A DNA stretch of 64,000 nt. Origin: Hyphomicrobiales bacterium. GTDB lineage: Bacteria; Pseudomonadota; Alphaproteobacteria; Rhizobiales; Rhizobiaceae. Where the stretch lies: assembly GCA_017305935.1 (NCBI GenBank), contig JAFKJU010000007.1, forward strand, positions 186,001 through 250,000. Reading direction: 5' to 3'. A program made the translations under genes and the position numbers. How positions within the stretch are numbered: position 1 is the stretch's first letter; the number at the start of each line of letters is the position of its first letter. The notes under the pieces are model-generated. The model was given only the letters and a program-made list of their open reading frames with translations. It did not search any database and was not told the origin of the DNA. Positions 25,321 to 32,541 of the stretch are shown in pieces.

Positions 25321-25378
25321 GAGGTGGGGTGCGATACCCTGCTATATGTATTACGTTCCGAGTTGCGATTTAGGGACG

Positions 25379-26257
25379 CTATGCGACCAAGTTTTTTTCG
25401 AGAACTTCGCACGCCGCAATCACGGCGAGCTTTCCGCGCCGTTCAGCTGTCTTGCCGGCAAAGCCGAGGCGCACGCCGATCTCCGTGAAATTTGCGGCGA
25501 CAAGCGCATGGTCGAGGATGCCGGCATGGTCTCGACCGACAGCGCGGCGAAGTCGATCCGCATCTTGAGCATCAGCGATAGGATCCACGAAATCAACTGC
25601 TGCCGGAGTGGCTCTATTCGACATGCCGGCCGTAATGGGCGTGTTGTCGTTGGTAGCGCCTTTCGGCTTGCGAAAGTAATCCTTCGGGCGTTTCGAACCG
25701 ATCTTGATGAGGCCGCCGAGAGGGATTTTGACAGCGCCGCGAACGGCCTTGCCGGTTGGATCGAGGACCAGGCCGGATTCGGTCGCCGCGCCGTTGGAAA
25801 AATGCAGTCGTCCTATCCTGACGACGCAGTCCGGCTTCGGGCGTTCCTGCCCATGAACCGCGCCGTGGTCGATGTCACCGCCGACAGGAACGAGAAATGG
25901 TCGGCCAGCGCCGCCTACGCGCGCTTCACGGCGTTCGGCGAATTCGACGTCCGCGCCGATTGCAGCCATGATCTCAGATGGCAGCGGGCGAATGTCGAGC
26001 GAGCAATCCATGTTCGGTTTGGCTACGGCCGGTGTGTTGTCGTTGGCAGCGACGGCCGTCCAGTCTTCGCCGGAGTTCATCGCGCGCCAGGTAAGCAGGC
26101 TGCGGAGCTTTCGAGAGAGCGCGTCATGCTTCGGGGTTGCCGTCGAAGCCTTGCGCGGGGAGATGTCGGTTTCGCGTGGCGCGGCATTCAACCGCCAGGC
26201 GTTGAGAGCGATCCGGTATGTATTCGGGGTCCATTTCTGATCCGTGGTGAAAGGCAT
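25379..26257 (-). CDS. Hypothetical element protein
   Basis: A 292-aa protein with two ANDN/TNDN turns (VAANDNTPAVA and ATNDNTPITA) dividing it. The N-terminus is basic; the central part (GGDIDHGAVHGQERPKPDCV) and a compact C-terminal segment (TEIGVRLGFAGKTAERRGKL) could include a helix-turn-helix. The ATG at 26257 is used; an in-frame GTG four codons earlier is possible. The forward strand is also open over this region but reads as low-complexity antisense. Found between the replication block and the morphogenesis run; function unknown. Confidence 0.55.
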   Translation of the reverse strand: MPFTTDQKWTPNTYRIALNAWRLNAAPRETDISPRKASTATPKHDALSRKLRSLLTWRAMNSGEDWTAVAANDNTPAVAKPNMDCSLDIRPLPSEIMAAIGADVEFAERREARVGGAGRPFLVPVGGDIDHGAVHGQERPKPDCVVRIGRLHFSNGAATESGLVLDPTGKAVRGAVKIPLGGLIKIGSKRPKDYFRKPKGATNDNTPITAGMSNRATPAAVDFVDPIADAQDADRLRRAVGRDHAGILDHALVAANFTEIGVRLGFAGKTAERRGKLAVIAACEVLEKNLVA

Positions 26258-26348
26258 GGGGGCTCGCACATAGAGGAGCGGGCCGGTTGGTCCGGTCTTG
26301 CCGCGGTCGATTATTGGGAAGCCTGAAATTTGTGTGCGTTCTACAAAT

Positions 26349-26456
26349 TTGTCAATTGATATATTGACAATGTAGCGCGCTTATGAATTTGCTCTAGAGA
26401 TTTTCCCATTTAGGGAAATAAATATCTGAAATTTATGCATTTTCCCGTCCCGGGAA
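26349..26456. promoter_or_regulatory. Three operator-like inverted repeats
   Basis: TTGTCAAT-TGATAT-ATTGACAA (26349-26370), TTTCCC-ATTTA-GGGAAA (26402-26418) and TTCCCG-TCC-CGGGAA (26442-26456-ish) lie between the reverse gene ending its start at 26257 and forward genes from 26506. The last two share the half-site TTCCC and are about 39 bp apart, so one regulator may bind both. The AT-rich setting suits divergent promoters. Confidence 0.55.
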
Positions 26457-26505
26457 CGATTCTTATCTAGTATATGAAGGGTCGCCCAACATTTTGAGGT
26501 GACTT

Positions 26506-26586
26506 ATGACCTTCCTTCAGTTTGCCTATCTAATGATTGCATTCTCGTATCTCCTTGCGGCGATCGCTCTATGTTTCGGCCATTGA
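26506..26586 (+). CDS. 26-residue single-span membrane peptide
   Basis: An ATG with TTGAGGTGA 5-8 nt upstream opens a 26-codon frame that is almost wholly hydrophobic: MTFLQFAYLMIAFSYLLAAI followed by ALCFGH. The size of one transmembrane helix and a good ribosome site suggest it is translated. It lies 33 bp before the 26619 gene and behind the TTCCC operators. It could be a type I toxin-like peptide or a small membrane regulator; there is no direct evidence for either. Confidence 0.45.
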   Translation: MTFLQFAYLMIAFSYLLAAIALCFGH

Positions 26587-26618
26587 TGCGCATGCCGTGA
26601 ACCAAGCTAGGTGCAGGT

Positions 26619-27149
26619 ATGGATAACGTCCGACAATTTTTTCTCGATCATGTGGTGCCCGCTCACGAAGAATATCTGGTTGCAGAGCAAAATCTGTCCA
26701 CGGAGCATTCATTGGGAGCGTGGGCAGAAGAGCCGGCAACGCGAGCGGCGCTTTCTGCGATAAGGCATGCAAGCAATTTGGCGATATCAATCGATGGCCT
26801 AGGTGATCGTGCGGCGCTGTCGCTAGGTTTGTCGAGACGTGAGATCCTAGACAATGTTCAGCCACTATGCCTGTTCAAACCAGAGGGAGTAGAACGACGA
26901 GGGTGCATCGAACGTATCCGCGGTGTGGCAAATGCGTACAAGCACGATCGATTGTCAGATCAGAGTCTGCCGATCACAAGCTCTGAGGATGTTCTCGTGG
27001 TCGGGCTTGGATATGGACTAGACGGATTCGGCATCGGAAAGATGGGCGCGCCAGAAGTTATCGTCAGAATGAAAGACGGAATAAAACGAAAATTCCTTGG
27101 GGATGCTCGCTGCGCAATGAACGGCTGGCGCACGTTCTTGGGGATATAG
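26619..27149 (+). CDS. Uncharacterised protein, same layout as the 13830 gene
   Basis: A 176-aa protein. The first about 110 residues are helical (RAALSAIRHASNLAISIDGL, IERIRGVANAYKHDRLSD) and the rest is beta-like (DVLVVGLGYGLDGFGIGKMG, EVIVRMKDGIKRKFLGD), ending with a Trp-containing helix. The opening FF-x3-VVP, the Lys-His pair in the second helical region and the order of secondary structure parallel the protein at 13830-14342, pointing to a shared family. The A-x-A-Y-K-H segment recalls HEPN-like helical proteins, but catalysis is not evident. Probably cargo. Confidence 0.6.
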   Translation: MDNVRQFFLDHVVPAHEEYLVAEQNLSTEHSLGAWAEEPATRAALSAIRHASNLAISIDGLGDRAALSLGLSRREILDNVQPLCLFKPEGVERRGCIERIRGVANAYKHDRLSDQSLPITSSEDVLVVGLGYGLDGFGIGKMGAPEVIVRMKDGIKRKFLGDARCAMNGWRTFLGI

Positions 27150-27230
27150 TACTTCGCTCGCTCTCATCTTGGTTGTCGAAAGGCTTCGCGTATGTTGCTT
27201 CAAACGCACGGTAGTCAAAAGGAACCTGAT

Positions 27231-27716
27231 ATGATTCGAGCATCGCAATCACGGGTGAAATCCCTGGACTCAATCATTGCCGGCGAGCTGATAAGATTGA
27301 CCAGTGGTACAGATGTCGCTCTAGCGCTTTGCTTGGCCTCAGTTGGAGGAACTGCGGCCATTGGTCTATTCGACGGCACGTCTAACTCCAGCCCAATGAG
27401 TTGGGCAAACTATAGGGGTTTCGACAACTGTTTATCGTATGGAGTGGACTGGTATCTCGAGGAGGTTCATGGCAACGAGACCGGAATGAACCTACATCAA
27501 GAGAACCAGAACCACGGCCTCTATGTAACAACAGAAGGCGCCGTACTGGCGTTTCGTTCAGAAAGTGGTCGCCGCGATCGAGTCCATTTCAACGTCCACA
27601 GCAATCAGCCAACCGGCCTTGGGGGGACTGCGACGCCTGTTTCTCGGTGGCGGATATGGGAGAGTATCGACGCGCGAAACCGCGAGGAGGCACCGCTTTT
27701 CTCGATGGGATTTTGA
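27231..27716 (+). CDS. Hypothetical cargo protein
   Basis: A 161-aa protein starting at 27231 with AAAGGAACCTGAT just upstream. Contains GELIRLTSGTDVALALCLAS and GVDWYLEEVHGNETGMNLHQ, then a beta-like stretch GLYVTTEGAVLAFRSESGRR and a C-terminal VSRWRIWESIDARNREEAP. No recognised family. It follows the 26619 gene by 81 bp in the same direction and may be co-transcribed with it, forming a two-gene cargo unit. Confidence 0.5.
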   Translation: MIRASQSRVKSLDSIIAGELIRLTSGTDVALALCLASVGGTAAIGLFDGTSNSSPMSWANYRGFDNCLSYGVDWYLEEVHGNETGMNLHQENQNHGLYVTTEGAVLAFRSESGRRDRVHFNVHSNQPTGLGGTATPVSRWRIWESIDARNREEAPLFSMGF

Positions 27717-27738
27717 CGCCCCAGATGGCAGCCCTTAG

Positions 27739-28005
27739 CCGCACGGGTCGCATGTCAGCGCACGACCTCCGTGCGGGCTTAAGCCCATGATTCTACTGAG
27801 ATAAATCCCCTGCCGCACGTCGCACGGGCCCCTATATTTAGATACCCGTGCGGTCGACCATCTGCATCAGGGGAAACAAGTTCCCCCCTGACGCATGGTG
27901 GATGTGGTTTTATTAGAATTACCGCACGGGCCGTACCCTTTGATATCGTTGAGTAAAATCGCGATTTTCAAGCAGCCCGTGCGGCCCGTGCGGCATCGGT
28001 GCGGG
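27739..28005. repeat. Iteron-like cluster of CCGCACGGG
   Basis: The 9-bp word CCGCACGGG, or its complement CCCGTGCGG, occurs perfectly at 27739, 27845, 27922, 27976 and 27985, with one- or two-mismatch copies at 27768, 27813, 27820 and about 27997. Copies face both ways; two (27976 and 27985) are tandem. A GC-rich hairpin (27864-27894, GCATCAGGGG arm) lies in the middle. The cluster abuts the stop of the Rep-like ATPase gene, as replication origins of plasmids and phages often do. An origin is the leading reading; a regulatory cluster is possible. Confidence 0.65.
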
Positions 28006-28016
28006 CTGTCTGTGCG

Positions 28017-29693
28017 CTAATCGTCATCGTCGCCGATCATGTTTCGGATGCTGGCCTTTGCCGCGTCCATTCGGTGCATTTCAGCCCGAACGGCCTGCGC
28101 TGCGTCTTCGCCGTCCTTAGTCAGGCGCCAGCCGACGCGATCCTTGTATTCGGCGAGTTTTGAGGCCTTCAACTTCTCACATGCAGTCTGGGCCCTCCGC
28201 TTATGCGTCTCGCGATTCTTGTCCTTCCACCCGGCGGCTTCGGCAATCTCGCTGTACGATTTCTTGCCATTCTGGATCAGGACAAGCGCTTCGTCTTCAT
28301 CCCGACGTTGCTGCTGACACGTTTCGCGAAGCTCGTCATCCCCGATTAGGACCGCCATGACCGTCGGAACCGGACGCCCTTTGCTGTCGATGAGCTGCGG
28401 CGCGGTAACCGACTTAAGGCCGAAGGAGATTGGCTTGAAATCAACGCCGCGATGTTTGCCCTGCCAGTGAAGGCGAACAGCTTCATCAGATCGGGTCAGC
28501 GTCAGATTGCCGTCGACTTCAGCCAGGAAGGCGCCACCGCCACGCGGAAGGATGTTGTCGTTTGCGGCGTTCTTCGTCGGGTGGCACAGCACCACGACAC
28601 AGGGGCGGCCAGGAAGCTTAGTAAGTTCCCGGATGTCACGCGCATGCGCACCGAGCGCGGTATTGCCATTCTCATCGTCGCCCTGAAAGTAGGCCGCAGA
28701 CGTGTCCACGATAACGAGACCGGCGCCGCCTAGCGCTTCGACCTGCTCTCGGATTGCGCTAATCGCCTCCGGAATCGAAAACCGCTCCCTGATGAAATGG
28801 ACATCAAGGACATCAGGATCCAGTCCGCGTTCGTGACACATGCCGATCCATCGCATAGTGACGTCATCCTGATTTTCACCGGCGAAGTAGACCACTCGGC
28901 CTTGCGTGACCTCACGCGCTCCAAGGTCTTCTCCTTGTTCGGTGAGCAGTGTAATCAGCAGTGCGACCGCCGTCTTGCCGGTCCCGGTGCTGGCTGTCAT
29001 AGAGTAGAGGTATCCCCGTTGGATCACGCCTTCGATGTGATAATCAGGTGGCGTGAAACCACGGACGAGTTCGGCGCTGCTAACGAGCTTAGGACCGGAC
29101 GATGCATCCATAACAAGCCGCGTCATCCGGGCCGTGCGCGCGTCTTCGAAGAACCAGGCGCCGCGCAGCTTGATTGCAACGCCCTTCCTGCCTTCGATGG
29201 TTAGGCCGTAAACGCGGTTTTCTTGGATATAAGATTCCGGGCTGCCATGATCCTTGACGAGCTGCGCAGCTTCTTCACGATCCTGTTGAGAGGTGTTGTC
29301 GTTGGCCGGATCGATCAGCTTAAGCGAAGCGGCCAACGGTCCTGGCTTGCGATCGATCTTAATCGGCCGGTTAATGGCGCGCCCGACAACAGCACAAGCA
29401 AGGTCTGCGTCGACTGGATCACCGGCAAGGTGCCGCATCTCGACGTGATCACCGTCAGTATAGATCAATACCTGCGCGCCCGGCACGCCGGGAATCGTCG
29501 GAACGACCGCTGCTAGTCCTGGGCCGAGCGCGTCGTCATCGGAGGGTTTGAGGTCACTCTGGTCGACCGTCTTGGGATCAGCCCCCTCAGGCACGACGAC
29601 CAGTTCGACCCACGCGATATCGCTGGCGATGATCCGGTCGGCGGCATCGAGGATGGCGTCACGGTGTTCGTTATTGAGTTCCAGTGGCTGCAT
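28017..29693 (-). CDS. Rep-like P-loop ATPase (RepA/AAA_25-type helicase)
   Basis: A 558-aa protein. Walker A ASTGTGKTAVALL is at about residues 234-246 and Walker B GLVIVDTSAAY at about 328, with the FAGENQDDVTMRW block between, characteristic of RecA-fold replicative ATPases such as RSF1010 RepA. The N-terminal about 200 residues look like a separate primase-accessory domain, and the last about 110 (SYSEIAEAAGWKDKNRETHK) form a winged-helix. The acidic end is NMIGDDDD. Together with the iteron-like cluster just downstream it forms the replication block of the element. Confidence 0.82.
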   Translation of the reverse strand: MQPLELNNEHRDAILDAADRIIASDIAWVELVVVPEGADPKTVDQSDLKPSDDDALGPGLAAVVPTIPGVPGAQVLIYTDGDHVEMRHLAGDPVDADLACAVVGRAINRPIKIDRKPGPLAASLKLIDPANDNTSQQDREEAAQLVKDHGSPESYIQENRVYGLTIEGRKGVAIKLRGAWFFEDARTARMTRLVMDASSGPKLVSSAELVRGFTPPDYHIEGVIQRGYLYSMTASTGTGKTAVALLITLLTEQGEDLGAREVTQGRVVYFAGENQDDVTMRWIGMCHERGLDPDVLDVHFIRERFSIPEAISAIREQVEALGGAGLVIVDTSAAYFQGDDENGNTALGAHARDIRELTKLPGRPCVVVLCHPTKNAANDNILPRGGGAFLAEVDGNLTLTRSDEAVRLHWQGKHRGVDFKPISFGLKSVTAPQLIDSKGRPVPTVMAVLIGDDELRETCQQQRRDEDEALVLIQNGKKSYSEIAEAAGWKDKNRETHKRRAQTACEKLKASKLAEYKDRVGWRLTKDGEDAAQAVRAEMHRMDAAKASIRNMIGDDDD

Positions 29694-29925
29694 CGGCTCT
29701 ACGGCCCCCTATTGCCGCTACGGCGGCGCGCGTGATCTGCTCTGCGAGTGTCGGCGTGAACGTTGCCGAGTGCTTGCCGAACGCATTCGGCGCGATGACC
29801 CGATAGCCGTTGCCGCACTCGCGAAGGGAGAGATTATAAAGTCGCAAATGATCACCGATCTGAATATCGAAGATCACCGCCTCTCTTGGCCGGCCCGATC
29901 GCCTGATGTTGATTACCTGCATCAT
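29671..29925 (-). CDS. Small hypothetical protein, SpoVG-like pattern
   Basis: An 84-aa protein starting MMQVINIRRSGRPREAVIFD and containing RLYNLSLRECGNGYRVIAPN, a strand-rich pattern that loosely resembles SpoVG-like nucleic-acid-binding proteins. The ATG at 29925 overlaps the preceding stop as ATGA, and its end overlaps the Rep-like gene by 23 bp, so the three reverse genes are coupled. The family call is weak. Confidence 0.55.
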   Translation of the reverse strand: MMQVINIRRSGRPREAVIFDIQIGDHLRLYNLSLRECGNGYRVIAPNAFGKHSATFTPTLAEQITRAAVAAIGGRRADAATGTQ

Positions 29926-30146
29926 GTAATATCCGCCTTCAGGACGAACCAGGCGTAGGCAAGCGTGATGCTTCCGTCGTCCTCGCAGCATTGCACTATA
30001 TAAGCGGGGCGCATGCTGTATTGTGCGACGATGCCTATGACCTGCACAGGAACAGCATTCTCACTGCATTCGTGGCCACTCAGGCTCTGGCAAACATGCG
30101 CCATGCCATCATAGGCTTCGATCGGCATAACTGAAAAATCCGTCAT
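29922..30146 (-). CDS. Small hypothetical protein
   Basis: A 74-aa protein with AAAGGACGAG just before the ATG at 30146. It contains several Cys residues (HVCQSLSGHEC, QCCEDDG) and ends LAYAWFVLKADIT. It is the first gene of the reverse replication block. Function unknown. Confidence 0.6.
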   Translation of the reverse strand: MTDFSVMPIEAYDGMAHVCQSLSGHECSENAVPVQVIGIVAQYSMRPAYIVQCCEDDGSITLAYAWFVLKADIT

Positions 30147-30481
30147 TCTCGTCCTTTCTGGGCGTGTTTGATCGCGCCGGCAGCGTGAGCTGGCGGCGGT
30201 GTGGTGGTGGGATTTTGTGAATAACGCAGTTTAACCGCAGTATTCAGCGCGGCGGAGCAGGATCGGGCGGAAAATACCGGCACTTGACCCAGTTCGTCAC
30301 GGCATTTATTTGCGTCCGGGTTGAATAGTTTCCTTGACCCATTTGTAGAAAATTTTACTTTTGGCCGAGATGTACGCTACGGCAATGATTGACAATGAAT
30401 GGCGCCAAATAGACGTGTTTTTTGACGTCAAACGCCGTAGCAAAATCCCTATTTTCTGGGCTTTTTGCTCGAATTCATGTT
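30147..30481. other. Element right-end non-coding region
   Basis: About 335 bp without a supported gene. It should hold the promoter of the reverse replication genes. It contains an inverted repeat TGAATA...TATTCA (30218-30246), the arm-like sequence ACGGCAATGATT (30379-30390) and an 8-bp inverted pair GCTACGGC (30376-30383) and GCCGTAGC (30434-30441). Confidence 0.45.
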
Positions 30482-30529
30482 GTTCGGGACGTGGGGGTCG
30501 CAAGTTCGAATCTTGCCACTCCGACCAGT
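30482..30529 (+). repeat. attR core
   Basis: An exact 48-bp copy of the tRNA-Pro 3' end at 11445-11492. Upstream bases differ, so this copy is not a functional tRNA. It marks the right boundary of the integrated element. Confidence 0.95.
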
Positions 30530-30834
30530 TGAAACCCTCCCGATTTGATCTTTCACCGCCAAGAACAGCAGATGCATCCGGCTAGCCGTATTGCGCAGGC
30601 CGCTGCAACCCGTTGCAATCGCTTTTCCACGCTCCCGCCGCGCCGTCCCTGCCAGTCGCCGTCGCGAAAACACCGGCGCATAAGATGCGGGCACGGTCTA
30701 CTCCCTAGAAATCGCGCTAGAATTCGCACTTTATTCGTTCATCATATGCTTATATGAAAAGGTGATAATTCACAGCACGCCTTGATTGCAGGACAAGGTG
30801 CGACTAGCCTGAAATTGCGGGTAAGGGACAGGGA
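30530..30834. other. Intergenic region between attR and the LacI gene
   Basis: About 305 bp without a gene. The only notable feature is a perfect palindrome TCATAT-GCTT-ATATGA at 30742-30757 in an AT-rich stretch about 80 bp before the LacI-type gene; it may be a regulator binding site. Confidence 0.45.
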
Positions 30835-31881
30835 TTGAGGGGCAGACACACACGCGGGGACAAGAGCCGGGTGACGTTGAGCGACGTCGCGCGCGTTGTC
30901 GGAGTGAGCGCCATCACAGTTTCGCGCGCCTTGCGCGTCCCCGGCCGAGTGTCGCCGGAATTGCGCAACCGTATTCTCGAAACCGTCGAGCAGATGGGCT
31001 ATGTGCCCGATCTCGCGGCACGGGCGCTCGCCAGCCGCGACAGCGGCGTCATCGGCCTCATCATGCCGACGCTCACCCATGTGCCGCTGCTCGACATCAT
31101 GACCGGCATCGAGGATCGGCTCTGCGGCAGCGGCTTCGGCATCCAGTACGCCAATACCCGGTTCGATCAGGCGACGATGGAGCAGAAGGTGCGCATGCTG
31201 CTCGCCCAGCGCCCGAGCGGGCTGATCTTCGTCGGCGTCGCTCCGGCCGGCGAAACGCTGGCGCGGCTGCGGCATGCGCCCTGCCCGATCGTGCAGATCA
31301 GCGATGTCAGCAGCGAACGGGCAGGCTCGGTGATCGGTATCGATACGGAACTGGCCAGCCGCATGGCGACCCGCCACATGCTCGACAAGGGCTATCGCCG
31401 CATCGCGCTGGTCGACGGCCGGCCGCGCGGCGGAAGTCTGCTGCGCCGCGAAGGCTACGAGAATGCGATGCGCGATGCCGGCGTCTACGATCCCGCCTGG
31501 GAGATCTTCGACGATGCGCCGAGCAGCGTCGGGCTCGGATCGCGATTCCTGCGGCGGATTCTCGACACCATTCCGGACGCGGACGGCGCCTTTTGCCACA
31601 ATGACGATCTGGCGCTCGGCATCCTGTTCGAATGCCAGCGGCTCGGCATCCGCGTGCCGCAGGATTTCGGCATATGCGGCTTCAACGATCTCGATTATGC
31701 CGCTTTGGCGCAACCGTCGCTAACGACGGTGCGGGTGCCGCGCTACGACCTCGGCGAGCAGGCCGCCGACATGATGATCCGCGTCATACGCGGGACCGCA
31801 TCCCGCGACGAAGTCGTCGATATCGGCTTCACCCTGTTCGAAAGGCAATCGACACAGCGCGACAGGCCGGCCGGCACCTGA
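30835..31881 (+). CDS. LacI/GalR-family transcriptional regulator
   Basis: A 348-aa regulator. The LacI HTH and hinge are at about residues 14-60 (TLSDVARVVGVSAITVSRAL, then LRNRILETVEQMGYVPD), followed by a periplasmic-binding-like effector domain (GVIGLIMPTLTHVPLLDIMT ... GICGFNDLDYAALAQPSLTT). It most resembles the GntR-type gluconate repressors of the family. The TTG at 30835 has AAGGGA 7 nt upstream; a GTG at 30871 is an alternative. No sugar operon lies beside it: the element is upstream and an unrelated gene converges downstream, so its targets are elsewhere. Confidence 0.88.
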   Translation: MRGRHTRGDKSRVTLSDVARVVGVSAITVSRALRVPGRVSPELRNRILETVEQMGYVPDLAARALASRDSGVIGLIMPTLTHVPLLDIMTGIEDRLCGSGFGIQYANTRFDQATMEQKVRMLLAQRPSGLIFVGVAPAGETLARLRHAPCPIVQISDVSSERAGSVIGIDTELASRMATRHMLDKGYRRIALVDGRPRGGSLLRREGYENAMRDAGVYDPAWEIFDDAPSSVGLGSRFLRRILDTIPDADGAFCHNDDLALGILFECQRLGIRVPQDFGICGFNDLDYAALAQPSLTTVRVPRYDLGEQAADMMIRVIRGTASRDEVVDIGFTLFERQSTQRDRPAGT

Positions 31882-31892
31882 TGCCGGCCGGC
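31866..31892. terminator. GC-rich hairpin between convergent genes
   Basis: GCCGGCCGGC is repeated in inverted form around a 7-nt loop that includes the LacI stop codon. No T-run follows. It may terminate or separate the convergent transcripts, whose stops are 20 bp apart. Confidence 0.4.
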
Positions 31893-31900
31893 GCGCTGTC

Positions 31901-32371
31901 TCAATCCAGCAATTCTGCCGGAACCTTGCCGCCATTGTCGGCCAGCGCCTTCATCAGCGCCTTGTGCAGCCAGACGTTCATGGTCGCGGAATCGTTCGTA
32001 TCGCCGGTGTAATGCAGTTCCTGGGCCAGTTCCTTGCGGGCGGCCAGGCTGGAATCGAGATCAAGCGCCTTCATCATGTCGACGATCGAATGGCGCCAAT
32101 CGAGCTTCTGTCCATTCTTCTTCACCGCCTCATCCATGATCGCGGCGACATCGACCGGCGCGGTCGAGGCCGGAGCGGAAGGCGCTACCGAAGTGGAGGG
32201 CGCCGCCGGCTGCGCACCCGGTGCCGGCGCTGCCGGCGCTGCGGCCGCACCCGCCGTCACCGGCTTGGCCGCCTCGGGCGCGGCCGGCGCAGGTGCCGCA
32301 GCCGTCTCAATCGTCTCGGCCGCGTGCGCCTTGCCGAAAAGTTTTTCCTTGATCGAACTGAAAATACCCAT
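31901..32371 (-). CDS. DUF3597 family protein
   Basis: A 156-aa protein beginning MGIFSSIKEKLFGKAHA, then an Ala/Pro-rich linker (about residues 21-72) and a conserved C-terminal domain (VDVAAIMDEAVKKNGQKLDW ... ELAQELHYTGDTNDSATMNV) as in DUF3597 proteins. The ATG at 32371 follows GGGAG and is preferred over a longer frame upstream. The C-terminal domain is thought to be a small helical bundle; the cellular role is not known. Confidence 0.85.
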   Translation of the reverse strand: MGIFSSIKEKLFGKAHAAETIETAAAPAPAAPEAAKPVTAGAAAAPAAPAPGAQPAAPSTSVAPSAPASTAPVDVAAIMDEAVKKNGQKLDWRHSIVDMMKALDLDSSLAARKELAQELHYTGDTNDSATMNVWLHKALMKALADNGGKVPAELLD

Positions 32372-32541
32372 CTGAAAACTCCCTTGTCGTTCACCCGGTC
32401 GCTGCCGAAGGCCGGGAAATCGGAAAATGGAGCAGCGACCGACGCAATCAAGTTGCGATGCAATATTGAAACGTTTCCGCTTCTCCGAATCGCGAAAACT
32501 CTCTCCGCTTATTTTTACAGGCGCCGACGCTCGTGGCAACC

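Larger units (their letters stand above)
11445..30529. mobile_element. Integrated element in tRNA-Pro (degenerate prophage or phage satellite)
   Basis: A 19.1-kb insertion bounded by 48-bp perfect direct repeats, the first being the 3' end of tRNA-Pro. It carries a tyrosine integrase next to the tRNA, an overlapping excisionase-like gene, XRE/MerR/winged-helix regulators, a Rep-like ATPase with iteron-like repeats, prohead protease, tail chaperone, tape measure, gpZ-like tail gene and several cargo genes. Terminase, portal, major capsid, baseplate, tail fibre and lysis genes are not visible, so it is a deleted prophage or a satellite that uses another phage. Base composition and short, weakly coding intergenic stretches differ from the flanking chromosome. 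No transposase or conjugation gene is seen. Confidence 0.93.

Noticed and set aside
25346-26326. 326-residue forward frame
   Set aside because: The reverse gene at 25379-26257 has better protein-like composition with NDN motifs and is followed by a terminator; the forward frame reads as antisense.
30482-30529. A second tRNA-Pro gene
   Set aside because: Only the 3' part is present; the acceptor 5' strand and D-arm are missing.
30361-30585. 74-residue forward frame across attR
   Set aside because: It runs through the attachment repeat and has no ribosome site or conserved pattern.
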